This document shows, piece by piece, positions 33,589 through 42,094 of a stretch of 64,000 nt of DNA (position 1 is its first letter; every line of letters starts with the position of its first letter). Origin of the DNA: Azospirillum lipoferum (GTDB taxonomy: Bacteria; Pseudomonadota; Alphaproteobacteria; Azospirillales; Azospirillaceae); the NCBI RefSeq assembly GCF_024170005.1, contig NZ_JALJXJ010000007.1:310001-374000 (forward strand), in the 5' to 3' direction. Under the pieces are notes generated by a model, which saw nothing but the letters and a program-made list of their open reading frames with translations, was not told the origin of the DNA and made no database searches. A program made the translations under genes and the position numbers.

Positions 33589-33914
33589 GGCCCCGCCATC
33601 CCGGCAAATTGCGATACCGCGATCAGCAGCACCCCGCCACCGCCCAGCACCGCCCAGCCGACCGTGACCCGCGGCACCGCGAAAGCCCACAACGCCGCCA
33701 CCGGCAGCACCACCAGGGCCAGCAGGCTGGAAGCAGTGACCGCCTCCGCCGGGGCCATCCCGGCCAGCGCCCCCAGTTCCGCTCCGAAAGCGGCAAGGCC
33801 CCAGGCGAAGCCATAGGCGCCGAACACGGCGGCAGCCACCCTTGCGGCCATGTGCAGGCGCGACGGCTCCGCCTTTCCTCCCCCAGGGCTTCCGGTCTGC
33901 CCGGCAGTCTTCAT
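33585..33914 (-). CDS. DUF3649 family membrane protein
   Basis: This 109-residue protein has three predicted membrane helices and resembles DUF3649 (ARVAAAVFGAYGFAWGLAAFGAEL). Such proteins are encoded first in PepSY/DUF3325 iron operons. ATG 33914 is chosen because the longer in-frame extension to 34097 would cross the Fur box. It is translationally coupled to the PepSY gene. Confidence 0.82.
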   Translation of the reverse strand: MKTAGQTGSPGGGKAEPSRLHMAARVAAAVFGAYGFAWGLAAFGAELGALAGMAPAEAVTASSLLALVVLPVAALWAFAVPRVTVGWAVLGGGGVLLIAVSQFAGMAGP

Positions 33915-33975
33915 CGTGATGGCTCCCCAGCCAATGCGCCGGCGGGGCCGCGCGCGGTGCGAACTCCCATCCTGC

Positions 33976-33995
33976 ATAATGATACTGATTATCAT
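33976..33995. promoter_or_regulatory. Fur box
   Basis: ATAATGATACTGATTATCAT closely matches the classical Fur consensus (GATAATGATAATCATTATC). It lies 62 bp upstream of the DUF3649 start, on the promoter of the three-gene iron operon, which predicts iron repression. The divergent LysR gene starts 92 bp on the other side and might also respond. Confidence 0.88.
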
Positions 33996-34086
33996 TTGCA
34001 AGACCGTTCGCCGCTCAGGCCCGGCAGGAAAAACGGATCTCAACTTTCCGCTTTGTCCGCCAAGCGGGCCTGTGGGACAAATCCTC

Positions 34087-35040
34087 ATGCCGACCAAGCT
34101 GGATTTCCGCCGCCTCCGCTATTTCGTCGCCGTCTGCGAACTCGGCAGCTTTTCAAAAGCCAGCGAGTTTCTGAACGTGGCCCAGTCGGCACTCAGCCAG
34201 CATGTGGCGACGCTGGAGGAGGATCTCGGCGTCCAACTCCTCGTCCGTCAGCCGCGCGGAGTCAGCCGGACCGAGGCCGGCGACCGGCTGTTCGCCCATG
34301 CCCGGGGCGTGCTGCATGCGCTGGAACAGGCGGAACTGGACGTGGTGTCGCTGTCGCGGGCGGTGGTCGGACCGGTGATGGTCGGCTTCAACTATACCGC
34401 GATGGAGGCCATCGGCCTGCCCTTCATCCGCCGCGTCGCCTCCACCCTGACCGAGGTCAAGCTGCGCGTGATCGAGGCGCACAGCGAGATCATGCATCAG
34501 TGGATGCTGTCCGGTCAGGCCGACCTCGCTTTGACCCTTGTCCCCCCCAACGACGACCGGCTGGAAGGCGTGCCGCTGCTGGACGAGGATCTGGTCTGCC
34601 TCGGCACCCGTGCCATGATCGGCGACGGCGGCCCCATCGATCTGTCCGACGTGCTGCGCCTGCCGCTGATCATGCCCGGCCGCACAGCGGTTCTCCAGGC
34701 GCTGGCCAGCGATGCCGAGGTGCGCAACGCCATCGCCGCCAAGGTCTATCTGGAAATCGAATCCGCGGTGCCGCTGAAGCGGGCGGTCAGCGCCGGGCTG
34801 GGCGTGACGGTCCAGTCGGCGGCCCTGGCCGGTGACGAGATCGCCCGTGGCGAACTGGTGGCACGGCCGGTGGTGAACCCGTCGATGGGGCGTACCCTGT
34901 ATCTGGTGTCTTCGCGGATGAAGACCGCGTCCCGCGCCGTGGTCGAGGCGCGGCGGCTGATGATCGACGTGGTGCGCGAGGCGCAGGCGAGCGGCCGCTG
35001 GCCCGGCCGGCTGCGCGGGACCCATCTCGAAACCAGATAG
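34087..35040 (+). CDS. LysR family regulator, probable activator of the TRAP/CoA cluster
   Basis: This 317-residue regulator has an N-terminal helix-turn-helix (LRYFVAVCELGSFSKASEFLNVAQSALSQHVATLEEDLGVQLLVR) and an effector domain from about 95 (GPVMVGFNYTAMEAIGLPFI). It is Nac/Cbl-like in layout. It is read in the same direction as the TRAP transporter genes, 160 bases away, and is the natural candidate regulator for them. ATG 34087 is used because the upstream extension crosses the intergenic Fur region. Confidence 0.92.
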   Translation: MPTKLDFRRLRYFVAVCELGSFSKASEFLNVAQSALSQHVATLEEDLGVQLLVRQPRGVSRTEAGDRLFAHARGVLHALEQAELDVVSLSRAVVGPVMVGFNYTAMEAIGLPFIRRVASTLTEVKLRVIEAHSEIMHQWMLSGQADLALTLVPPNDDRLEGVPLLDEDLVCLGTRAMIGDGGPIDLSDVLRLPLIMPGRTAVLQALASDAEVRNAIAAKVYLEIESAVPLKRAVSAGLGVTVQSAALAGDEIARGELVARPVVNPSMGRTLYLVSSRMKTASRAVVEARRLMIDVVREAQASGRWPGRLRGTHLETR

Positions 35041-35200
35041 CCCGCTTCGTTTCTTTGTATTTTACGACACTGCCTCCCCGTGCTGTTCTGTTTCGCAGGC
35101 AAACAATCCGAAGGCCCGCAGTTGAACGGGCTCCGCTTCCGGCCACGACTTTCAAACCCGCCGGAGCGCCGCAACGAACCACCACCGGGAGGTGCAGGAC

Positions 35201-36229
35201 ATGACGCCCGCCAAGACGTCGAGCCACACGAAGACCATGCTGTCGCTGTTCGCCGCCGCATCGGCCACGGCGCTGACGACGCTGCTGCCGATGGATGCGG
35301 AGGCCGCGACACGGATGCGTTGCAGCCACCAGCTGCCGCCGTCCCATCACATCGCCAAGGTCATCGACCGCTGGGCGGCCGAGGTGAAGACACTGTCGGA
35401 CGGGAATCTCGACGTCCAGGTCTTCGGCGCCGACAGCCTGATCAAGGCCAACGACAACATCCTGGCCGTCGCCAAGGGCGACATCGAATGCGCCTTCTCC
35501 CTGAACTTCCAATGGGGCAAGACGCTGCCGCTGATGAACGTCACCGTCGGCCCCTACACCATGTCGTCGATCGAGGCCTGGCGGAAATGGCCGACCTCCG
35601 AAGCGGCGGCCTTCCTTGAGGACCGCCTGCTGAAGAAGGGCGTGAGGAACGTGGTCTGGATGTTCCAGACCAACACGACCGTCTTCACCTCCAAGGGCAA
35701 GCCGCTGCTGAAGCCGGCGGACTTCCAGGGCCAGAAGATGCGCGGCATCGGTCCGGCCTTCGACCGCGGGCTGAAGGCGATGGGCGCCACCCCGGTGGCG
35801 ATCCCCGGCAGCGAGGTCTATCAGGCACTGGCGACCGGCGTCATCGACTCCGCCCTCACCGACGTCGCCGCCGCCTGGTCGCGCAAATATTACGAGGTGC
35901 AGGACCACATGACTGTGGTGCCGGTGCTGGCCGCCTATCTGCACGGCTACGTCAATCCCCGCTGGTACGACAAGCTGACCGACAAGGACAAGGCCGCCCT
36001 GAAGAAGGCCGGCGAGGAGGCCGCCGCCTGGGCGCTGGAAGCGTCTCAGGAGGCCGCCGCCAACGCCCCGGCGGAGCTGGAATCGAAGGGCGTCAAGGTC
36101 CACATCGCGACCGCCGAGGAGAATGCCGCCTTCAAGGCCGCCATGGCTCCCGCCTTCGCCGAGGGCTTCGCCGACGAGACCGGCGCGGACGGCCGCAAGC
36201 TGCTGGAACTCGTCCAGAAGCTTCAGTAA
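35201..36229 (+). CDS. TRAP transporter substrate-binding protein (DctP family)
   Basis: This 342-residue periplasmic protein has a signal peptide (cleavage near AEA-A) and the DctP fold. It has the carboxylate-binding arginine region (GQKMRGIGPAFDRGLKAMGATPVAIPGSEVYQAL) and TGVIDSALTDVAA near residue 210. TRAP binding proteins usually capture organic acids through that arginine. ATG 35201 follows a perfect GGGAGG site. Confidence 0.93.
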   Translation: MTPAKTSSHTKTMLSLFAAASATALTTLLPMDAEAATRMRCSHQLPPSHHIAKVIDRWAAEVKTLSDGNLDVQVFGADSLIKANDNILAVAKGDIECAFSLNFQWGKTLPLMNVTVGPYTMSSIEAWRKWPTSEAAAFLEDRLLKKGVRNVVWMFQTNTTVFTSKGKPLLKPADFQGQKMRGIGPAFDRGLKAMGATPVAIPGSEVYQALATGVIDSALTDVAAAWSRKYYEVQDHMTVVPVLAAYLHGYVNPRWYDKLTDKDKAALKKAGEEAAAWALEASQEAAANAPAELESKGVKVHIATAEENAAFKAAMAPAFAEGFADETGADGRKLLELVQKLQ

Positions 36230-36243
36230 CGGGAGGACAAGCC

Positions 36244-36819
36244 ATGAGCAGCATGTCCACTCCGGACGCCGTAACACCGGTAAGCGGCAAATCCACCTCC
36301 CGTGGCGCCCTGCGCCTGCTGACCGGCGCGGCATCGGTCCTGTCGCGCATCGGCGGCGCGCTGAGCATCCTGCTGATCGCCATCGTCCTGGCCCTGACCA
36401 CGGCCGGGGTCGTCGCCCGCTATGTCGTCGGCCACCCGCTGGAGGGTGTCGACGAGGCCTGCGGCTATCTGGTCGTCGCCATGGTGATGGCCGGTGCCGC
36501 CGAGGCGCTGCGCACCGGCCACCATATCCGCATCGACCTGATCCTGGGTTTCATCGGTCCGCGCGGCCGGCGCTGGCTCGACGCCTGGTCGAACCTGGCG
36601 GTGCTGGTCTTCGCCGTGCTGCTGGTCCGCACCGGCTGGCACAGCGCCGTCTTCTCCCATGACTTCGACGCCTTCTCCTCGGGCCAGCTGGAGCTGCCGC
36701 TGTGGATCCCGCAGGCCACGCTCCCCATCGGTGCCGCCCTGCTGGGGATCGTCGCCTTCGCCAAGCTGATCAATGCTCTGGCCGGACATGAGTCGGACGA
36801 ACAGAGGGGAGGCCACTGA
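36244..36819 (+). CDS. TRAP transporter small permease (DctQ family)
   Basis: This 191-residue protein has four membrane helices with the DctQ pattern: VVARYVVGHPLEGVDEACGYLVVAMVMAGAAEALRTGHHIRID, and WIPQATLPIGAALLGIV near the C terminus. It lies 14 bases after the binding-protein gene behind a GGAGG site and overlaps the large-permease gene by one base. Confidence 0.94.
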   Translation: MSSMSTPDAVTPVSGKSTSRGALRLLTGAASVLSRIGGALSILLIAIVLALTTAGVVARYVVGHPLEGVDEACGYLVVAMVMAGAAEALRTGHHIRIDLILGFIGPRGRRWLDAWSNLAVLVFAVLLVRTGWHSAVFSHDFDAFSSGQLELPLWIPQATLPIGAALLGIVAFAKLINALAGHESDEQRGGH

Positions 36820-38102
36820 TGACGTTCCTGATCCTGGGCCTGCTGCTGCTCCTGCTGTTCAGCGGCATGCCGATCTTCGCCGCCCTCTCCCTCACCTCGC
36901 TCGGCGTGCTGGCCCTGTTCGAGGGCAGCGTCGACAGCATGGCCGACGCGGTGTTCGCCAGCCTGAACAACCCGCTGCTCGCCACCATTCCGATGTTCGC
37001 CTTCATGGCGCACGTCATGATCAAGGCCAAGGTGGTCGACGACCTCTATGAGATGTCGAACACGCTGGTCGGGCACATCAAGGGCGGGCTCAGCTTCGCC
37101 ACCATCCTGTCCTGCACCATCTTCTCGACCATCTCCGGATCCTCGGTAGCGACCGCGCTGACCATCGGGTCGATTTCCATCCCGCAGATGAAGCGCTACG
37201 GCTACCGCCAGCGCGACACCTACGGGCTGATCGCCGCCGGCGGCACGCTGGGCATCCTGATCCCGCCGTCCGGGCCGATGATCCTCTACGCCATCGTCAC
37301 CGACGCCTCGATCGGCGCGCTGTTCCTGGCCGGCATCGTCCCGGGCCTGCTGATGGCGGTCATCTTCGCCGGCTACAGCTGGCTCCAGGCCAAGCGGATG
37401 GACAGCGTGCAGTCGCAGCCCTGGCCCGGCTTCGGCACTGTCATCGCCGCCTTCCGCAAGTCGATCTGGGCGGTGATGATGCCGCCGCTGATCCTGGGTG
37501 GCATCTATCTCGGCGTCTTCACCGCCGGAGAGGCGGCGGCGGTCGGCGCGGTCTATGCGCTGGCGGTGGCGCTGCTGGTCTACCGCAACGTCTCCGTCGC
37601 CGATCTGCTGGACTGCGGCGTCCAGACGATGCGGACCAGTGTCATGCTGTTCATGATCATCGCCGCCGCCGGCATGTTCGGTCACGCCATCACCATCATC
37701 CGCCTGCCGGCCCAGATCATGGAGACGGTGGCGACGCTGGGCCTGTCGCAGAGCGGCTTCATCCTGGCGGTGATGTTCGCGATCTTCATCCTGGGCATGT
37801 TCCTGGAAACCATCGCCATCATCCTGATCACCACGCCGATCATCCTGCCGGTGATGACCGCGCTGGGGATCAACCCGATCTGGTACGGCGTGATGCTGAT
37901 GATCAACCTGGAGCTGGCGCTGATCACCCCGCCGGTCGGCATGAACCTGTTCGTCATCAAGGGCATAACCACCTCCTCCCTGGCGGAGGTGACCCGCGGT
38001 GCCCTGCCCTATGTGCTGCTGATGATGGCCGGCCTGTTCATCATCTGGCTGTTCCCGCAGCTGTCGCTCTGGCTGCCGCAAGCCGCCGGCTTCGGGATCT
38101 GA
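36819..38102 (+). CDS. TRAP transporter large permease (DctM family)
   Basis: This 427-residue protein has about 12 membrane helices and the DctM signatures FAFMAHVMIKAKVVDDLYE, STISGSSVATALTIGSISIPQMKRYGY and GGTLGILIPPSGPMILYAI. Together with DctQ and DctP it forms a sodium-driven importer. The substrate is not readable from the sequence, but the downstream CoA-transferase and lyase genes point to a branched hydroxy-dicarboxylate. Confidence 0.95.
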   Translation: MTFLILGLLLLLLFSGMPIFAALSLTSLGVLALFEGSVDSMADAVFASLNNPLLATIPMFAFMAHVMIKAKVVDDLYEMSNTLVGHIKGGLSFATILSCTIFSTISGSSVATALTIGSISIPQMKRYGYRQRDTYGLIAAGGTLGILIPPSGPMILYAIVTDASIGALFLAGIVPGLLMAVIFAGYSWLQAKRMDSVQSQPWPGFGTVIAAFRKSIWAVMMPPLILGGIYLGVFTAGEAAAVGAVYALAVALLVYRNVSVADLLDCGVQTMRTSVMLFMIIAAAGMFGHAITIIRLPAQIMETVATLGLSQSGFILAVMFAIFILGMFLETIAIILITTPIILPVMTALGINPIWYGVMLMINLELALITPPVGMNLFVIKGITTSSLAEVTRGALPYVLLMMAGLFIIWLFPQLSLWLPQAAGFGI

Positions 38103-38141
38103 CGACCCTCTGAACCCCCTCCCATTTCTTTCCCGCTTCCC

Positions 38142-38169
38142 CGGGTGCGCGCCCTCTCCCGCGCACCCG
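38142..38169 (+). other. Intra-operon hairpin
   Basis: A perfect 10-bp stem (CGGGTGCGCG at 38142-38151, CGCGCACCCG at 38160-38169) with an 8-base loop lies between dctM and the lyase gene. There is no T tract. It may lower expression of the enzymes relative to the transporter or mark a processing site. Confidence 0.5.
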
Positions 38170-38186
38170 AACGGAGACTTCTTGCC

Positions 38187-39119
38187 ATGACGAAAGCCCC
38201 CGTGACCATCGTCGAGGTCGGCCTGCGCGACGGGCTCCAGATCCTCGACCGCGTGGTTCCCACCGCCGACAAGCTGCGCTGGCTGGAAGCCGAACACCGC
38301 GCCGGCGTCCGCCGGTTCGAAGCGGTCTCCTTCGTGCCGCCCAAGCTGCTGCCCCAGATGGCCGACGCCGCCGAGGTGGTGGCCGGCGCCCGCGCGCTGC
38401 CCGACGTCATCGTCCACACGCTGGCCCCCAACCTGAAGGGCGCTACGGCAGCCCTTGCCGCCGGTTCCGACGTCATCGTCCTGCCGCTGTCGGCCAGCGA
38501 GGCGCACAGCCGCGCCAACATCCGCAAGACCCGCGCGGAGTCGGTGGAGGAACTGGCCCGCGTCTGCCGCGCCCGTGATGAAGGCGGTTACAAGACCCGC
38601 ATCGACGCCGGCATCTCGACCGCCTTCGGCTGCACCATCCAGGGCGAGGTGCCGGAGGACGAGGTGGTCCGCCTGTGCGAATCCTGCCTGGAGGCCGGGG
38701 CCGACCGCGTGGCGCTGGCCGATACCGTCGGCTATGCCGACCCGGTCCAGGTCCGCCGCCTGTACAAGCGGGTGAAGGACATCGCCGGCGACCGCCTGCA
38801 AAGCGCCCATTTCCACGACACCCGCGGCCTCGGCCTCGCCAACTGCCTTGCCGTGCTCGACATCGGCATTCGCGAATTCGACGCCTCGCTCGGCGGGCTG
38901 GGCGGCTGCCCACATGCCCCCGGCGCCAGCGGCAACGTCGCGACCGAGGATCTGGCCTTCATGCTGGAAGCGATGGGCTTCGACACCGGCATCGACCTGG
39001 ACGCCCTGATCGAAGCGCAACGCCTGCTCGCCACCCTGCTTCCCGGCCAGACGCTGCACGGCAAGATCGCCACCGCCGGTCTGCCGAAGCATTTCCACCG
39101 GAGCCCCGTCCATGCCTGA
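38187..39119 (+). CDS. HMG-CoA-lyase family enzyme
   Basis: This 310-residue TIM-barrel enzyme has the catalytic and metal motifs of HMG-CoA lyases: VEVGLRDGLQ at 6-15, the metal-site SAHFHDTRGLGLAN and the Cys-containing loop GGLGGCPHAPGASGN. The family cleaves 3-hydroxy-3-methyl acyl-CoAs, for example HMG-CoA to acetyl-CoA and acetoacetate, or in some members citramalyl-CoA. The gene overlaps the CoA-transferase gene by 8 bases, so the transferase probably makes its substrate. ATG 38187 has a GGAGA site. Confidence 0.92.
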   Translation: MTKAPVTIVEVGLRDGLQILDRVVPTADKLRWLEAEHRAGVRRFEAVSFVPPKLLPQMADAAEVVAGARALPDVIVHTLAPNLKGATAALAAGSDVIVLPLSASEAHSRANIRKTRAESVEELARVCRARDEGGYKTRIDAGISTAFGCTIQGEVPEDEVVRLCESCLEAGADRVALADTVGYADPVQVRRLYKRVKDIAGDRLQSAHFHDTRGLGLANCLAVLDIGIREFDASLGGLGGCPHAPGASGNVATEDLAFMLEAMGFDTGIDLDALIEAQRLLATLLPGQTLHGKIATAGLPKHFHRSPVHA

Positions 39120-40338
39120 CAGCAATACAGTCCTCCCGCTTTCCGGCATCCGCGTCGTCGAATTCTCCCACATGGTGATGGGGCCGACCTGCGGCATGAT
39201 CCTGGGCGACCTGGGCGCCGACGTGATCAAGGTGGAACCGGTGACCGGCGACAAGACCCGTGCCCTGCCGGGCGCCGCCGCCGGCTTCTTCCGCACCTTC
39301 AACCGCAACAAGAAGTCGCTGGCCGTCGACCTGAACAGCCCCGACGGGCTGGCCGCAATCCACAGGCTGGTCGACACCGCCGATGTGGTGCTGGAGAATT
39401 TCCGCCCCGGCCTGATGGCGAAATACGGTCTCGACTACGCCAGCCTCGCTGCGCGCAATCCGCGCATCATCAACCTGTCGCTGAAGGGCTTCCTGCCCGG
39501 ACCCTACGAGAAGCGCACGGCGCTGGACGAAGTGGTGCAGATGATGGCCGGGCTCGCCTACATGACCGGTCCCACCGGCCGGCCGCTGCGCGCCGGCAGC
39601 TCGGTCAACGACATCATGGGCGGCATGTTCGGGGTGATCGGCGTCCTGGCGGCGCTCCGCACCCGCGAGGCCACCGGCCATGGCCAGGACATCCAGTCCG
39701 GCCTGTACGAAACCTGCGTCCTGCTGTCGGCCCAGCACATGCAGCAGTTCGCCGTGACCGGCGAGGCGCCGCCCCCCTTCCCCGAACGCATCGCCGCCTT
39801 CAGCATCTACGACACCTTCGAGGTGAAGGACGGCGAGCAGATCTTCCTGGGCGCGGTCAGCGACGTGCAGTGGCGGACCTTCTGCACCGCCTTCGGCTTC
39901 GACGACCTGCTGGCCGACCCGCGGCTGGACGGCAACACCAAACGCTGCCTTGCCCGCGACTGGATGCTGCCGGAAATCCGCCGCCGCCTCGCCGCCTACA
40001 GCAAGGCCGAGATTGCCGAGCTGTTCGAGCGCAACGGCCTGCCCTATGCCCCGATCAACCGGCCGGAGGAACTGTTCGACGATCCCCACCTGATCGAGAG
40101 CGGCGGCCTTGCGACCATCACCACCGAAACCGGCGGAGAGACCCGCGTCCCGCTTCTGCCGCTGACGCTGGACGGCCGGCGTCTGGGTCCGCGCATGGCC
40201 TTGCCGCCGGTGGGCGCGCAGAGCGCGACGCTGCTGGCCGAACTGGGCTACAGTCGGGCCGACATCGACCGCCTGCTCGCCGCCGGGGTGATTGCCGATC
40301 CGGCTGCGGAGACGGAGGCCGAACGGCTCGCCTCCTGA
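39112..40338 (+). CDS. CaiB/BaiF family (class III) CoA transferase
   Basis: This 408-residue protein has the family motifs GIRVVEFSHMVMGPTCGMILGDLGADVIKVEP, FRTFNRNKKSLAVDLNSPDG and VVLENFRPGLMAKYGLDYASLAARNPRII. It would move CoA from a donor such as succinyl-CoA to an imported acid. At the catalytic aspartate region the usual GQxVDxSLxE reads GQDIQSGLYE, so Gln appears to replace the nucleophilic Asp. Some family members share this, but the mechanism is then unclear. It is co-translated with the lyase gene. Confidence 0.92.
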   Translation: MPDSNTVLPLSGIRVVEFSHMVMGPTCGMILGDLGADVIKVEPVTGDKTRALPGAAAGFFRTFNRNKKSLAVDLNSPDGLAAIHRLVDTADVVLENFRPGLMAKYGLDYASLAARNPRIINLSLKGFLPGPYEKRTALDEVVQMMAGLAYMTGPTGRPLRAGSSVNDIMGGMFGVIGVLAALRTREATGHGQDIQSGLYETCVLLSAQHMQQFAVTGEAPPPFPERIAAFSIYDTFEVKDGEQIFLGAVSDVQWRTFCTAFGFDDLLADPRLDGNTKRCLARDWMLPEIRRRLAAYSKAEIAELFERNGLPYAPINRPEELFDDPHLIESGGLATITTETGGETRVPLLPLTLDGRRLGPRMALPPVGAQSATLLAELGYSRADIDRLLAAGVIADPAAETEAERLAS

Positions 40339-40379
40339 CCGGCGCCAAACGCTGGCAGGCCCTGAAAAGGACAAGAAGA

Positions 40380-40979
40380 ATGACCACCGAGAGCGCAACC
40401 GGAGCCGCCTTCGAAACCGGGGCCTTCGAAACCGGGGAAGCCCTGCTCGCCCGCCACCCCGGCGCCATCATCCAACCCGTCAAGGGAGTATGGCCGCGCA
40501 TCGCCACCGACGCCTATGTCGCCCCCGGTGCCGTGGTGGTCGGCGACGTCACCATCGGGGCGGAAGCCAGCGTCTGGTACGGCTGCGTGCTGCGCGGCGA
40601 CGACCACAGCATCACCGTCGGCCCGCGCACCAACATCCAGGACGGCACCATCATCCACGTCATGCTGAACGAGCACCCGACCGTCATCGGCGCCGACGTG
40701 GTGATCGGCCATGGCGTGCGGATGCATGGCTGCACGCTGGCGGACGGCTGCCTGATCGGCATCGGCGCAATCGTGCTGGACGGCGCGGTGGTGGAAAGCG
40801 GCGCCATGCTGGCCGCCGGTGCCGTGCTGACCCCGCGCAAGCGCATCCCCGCCCGCCAGCTCTGGGCCGGCAGCCCGGCCAAGCATCTGCGCGACGTCAC
40901 CGACGCCGAGGTGGAGTTCATCGCCTTCGACGTTCGCCATTATGCCGGCTTGGCGCGGGCCGCATCGGGCCGCGGGTGA
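40380..40979 (+). CDS. Gamma-carbonic-anhydrase-like hexapeptide protein (PaaY/CaiE type)
   Basis: This 199-residue left-handed beta-helix protein has hexapeptide repeats from about 45 and three histidines in the metal-site pattern of gamma carbonic anhydrases (IIHVM, IGHGVRMHGC). PaaY-type members are thioesterases or accompany acyl-CoA pathways, and it lies last in the TRAP/CoA cluster. The N-terminal 25 residues contain a repeated FETG. It could hydrolyse stalled CoA esters; direct evidence is lacking. A terminator-like hairpin follows. Confidence 0.88.
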   Translation: MTTESATGAAFETGAFETGEALLARHPGAIIQPVKGVWPRIATDAYVAPGAVVVGDVTIGAEASVWYGCVLRGDDHSITVGPRTNIQDGTIIHVMLNEHPTVIGADVVIGHGVRMHGCTLADGCLIGIGAIVLDGAVVESGAMLAAGAVLTPRKRIPARQLWAGSPAKHLRDVTDAEVEFIAFDVRHYAGLARAASGRG

Positions 40980-41008
40980 CCCTCCGCCGGGACAGGGGCG
41001 AGACGGAG

Positions 41009-41043
41009 GCCTGCATCCGGACGTTCAACATTCGGATGCAGGC
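41009..41043 (+). terminator. Terminator hairpin after the TRAP/CoA cluster
   Basis: A perfect 11-bp stem (GCCTGCATCCG at 41009-41019, CGGATGCAGGC at 41033-41043) with a 13-base loop lies between convergent genes. It is followed by TTGGCTTTG, a weak T-rich tail. Confidence 0.65.
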
Positions 41044-41093
41044 TTGGCTTTGCCGCAGGATCGCACCGCGCAACTAAGAAAGCAGACAGGTGG

Positions 41094-41987
41094 TCAGTCC
41101 GGCCCGACCGCCGGACCGTCGGCGCTGAGCAGCGCGCGCAGCAGCGCATTGGGGAAACGGCGCCGCACGGTGACGGCATAGAAGGTCTCGGTGATGCCGG
41201 GCAGCACGTCGGCGGCGTGCAGCAGGCCGGACGCCAATTCGTCCTTCACCACGATCGGCGGCAGCACCGCAAGCCCGACATCCTCGCGGGCCAGCAGGCG
41301 CATCATCGCCATGTCGTCCACCTCCGCAGCGATCTGCGGGCGGATGCCGATGCGGTCGGCCAGCGCGTCGAAGGCGGTGCGCACGCTGCTGTCGGCGGTC
41401 GGCAGGATCACCGGATGACCGGTCAGCAGCTCCGCGATGGTGCCGCCGCTGGCGACGCGGTGCGGCGTTCCCACCAGGTTGACCGGCTGTTCCGCCAGCC
41501 GGTGGGCGACGAAGGGCGATGCCGCGTCGCCGGCCGGCGGCCGGTTCATCAGCACGACGTCCAGATTCAGCGCCTCCAGCGCCTGCAACAGCTCCGCCGG
41601 GCTGCCCGAGCGCAGGATGACGTCGACATCCTCCTGCCCCAGGACCGGACGCAGGAAACCGATCTGGAAATTCCGCGACAGCGTCGCCTGCGCCCCCACC
41701 CGCAAGGCCCGCCGCGTCCGGCCGGCATCCTTCAGCGTGCCCACCAGCTCCTCGCCCAGCGCGAAGATCGAATCGGCATGGTCGAGCGCGATCCGCCCGG
41801 CCTCGGTCAGGCGGAGCTGCCGGCCCTCCCGTTCGAACAGGGCATGGCCCAGCCGCTCCTCCAGCTTGCGGATCTGCACCGACAGCGCCGACTGGGTCAG
41901 GTTCAGCCGCGCCGCCGTTCGCGTCAGGTTCCCGTCATGGGCCACCGCCCGGAAATAGAAGAGGTGATGGTAGTTCAGATCCCGCAT
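41094..41987 (-). CDS. LysR family regulator divergent from the dab genes
   Basis: This 297-residue regulator begins with the helix-turn-helix (MRDLNYHHLFYFRAVAHDGNLTRTAARLNLTQSALSVQIRKLEERLG), an NhaR-like N terminus. It is divergent from dabB with 107 bases between starts and a palindrome that overlaps its own start codon. LysR genes next to dabBA are common and probably respond to CO2 or bicarbonate limitation; the effector is not known here. Confidence 0.92.
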   Translation of the reverse strand: MRDLNYHHLFYFRAVAHDGNLTRTAARLNLTQSALSVQIRKLEERLGHALFEREGRQLRLTEAGRIALDHADSIFALGEELVGTLKDAGRTRRALRVGAQATLSRNFQIGFLRPVLGQEDVDVILRSGSPAELLQALEALNLDVVLMNRPPAGDAASPFVAHRLAEQPVNLVGTPHRVASGGTIAELLTGHPVILPTADSSVRTAFDALADRIGIRPQIAAEVDDMAMMRLLAREDVGLAVLPPIVVKDELASGLLHAADVLPGITETFYAVTVRRRFPNALLRALLSADGPAVGPD

Positions 41988-42008
41988 CGTTCGATTTTAC
42001 CGAACGAT
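41986..42008. promoter_or_regulatory. Palindromic operator overlapping the LysR start codon
   Basis: ATCGTTCG (41986-41993) and CGAACGAT (42001-42008) form a perfect 8-bp inverted repeat with a 7-base AT-rich spacer. The left arm covers part of the LysR ATG. Binding here could both repress the regulator gene and control dabB, 87 bases away. Confidence 0.6.
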
Positions 42009-42094
42009 ATTCCGAGAACAATGAATTTTTTTGAGCAACGCGGCGCTGCTAGATCGAAGGGACAGCCCCCTCACGCAGTTCCGGAGAGACCGCG

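Noticed and set aside
36465..39377. 970-codon minus-strand frame opposite dctQ, dctM and the lyase gene
   Set aside because: The translation is low in hydrophobic residues and full of Asp/Gly/Gln/His repeats, typical of an antisense frame in GC-rich DNA. The plus-strand genes have unmistakable family motifs.
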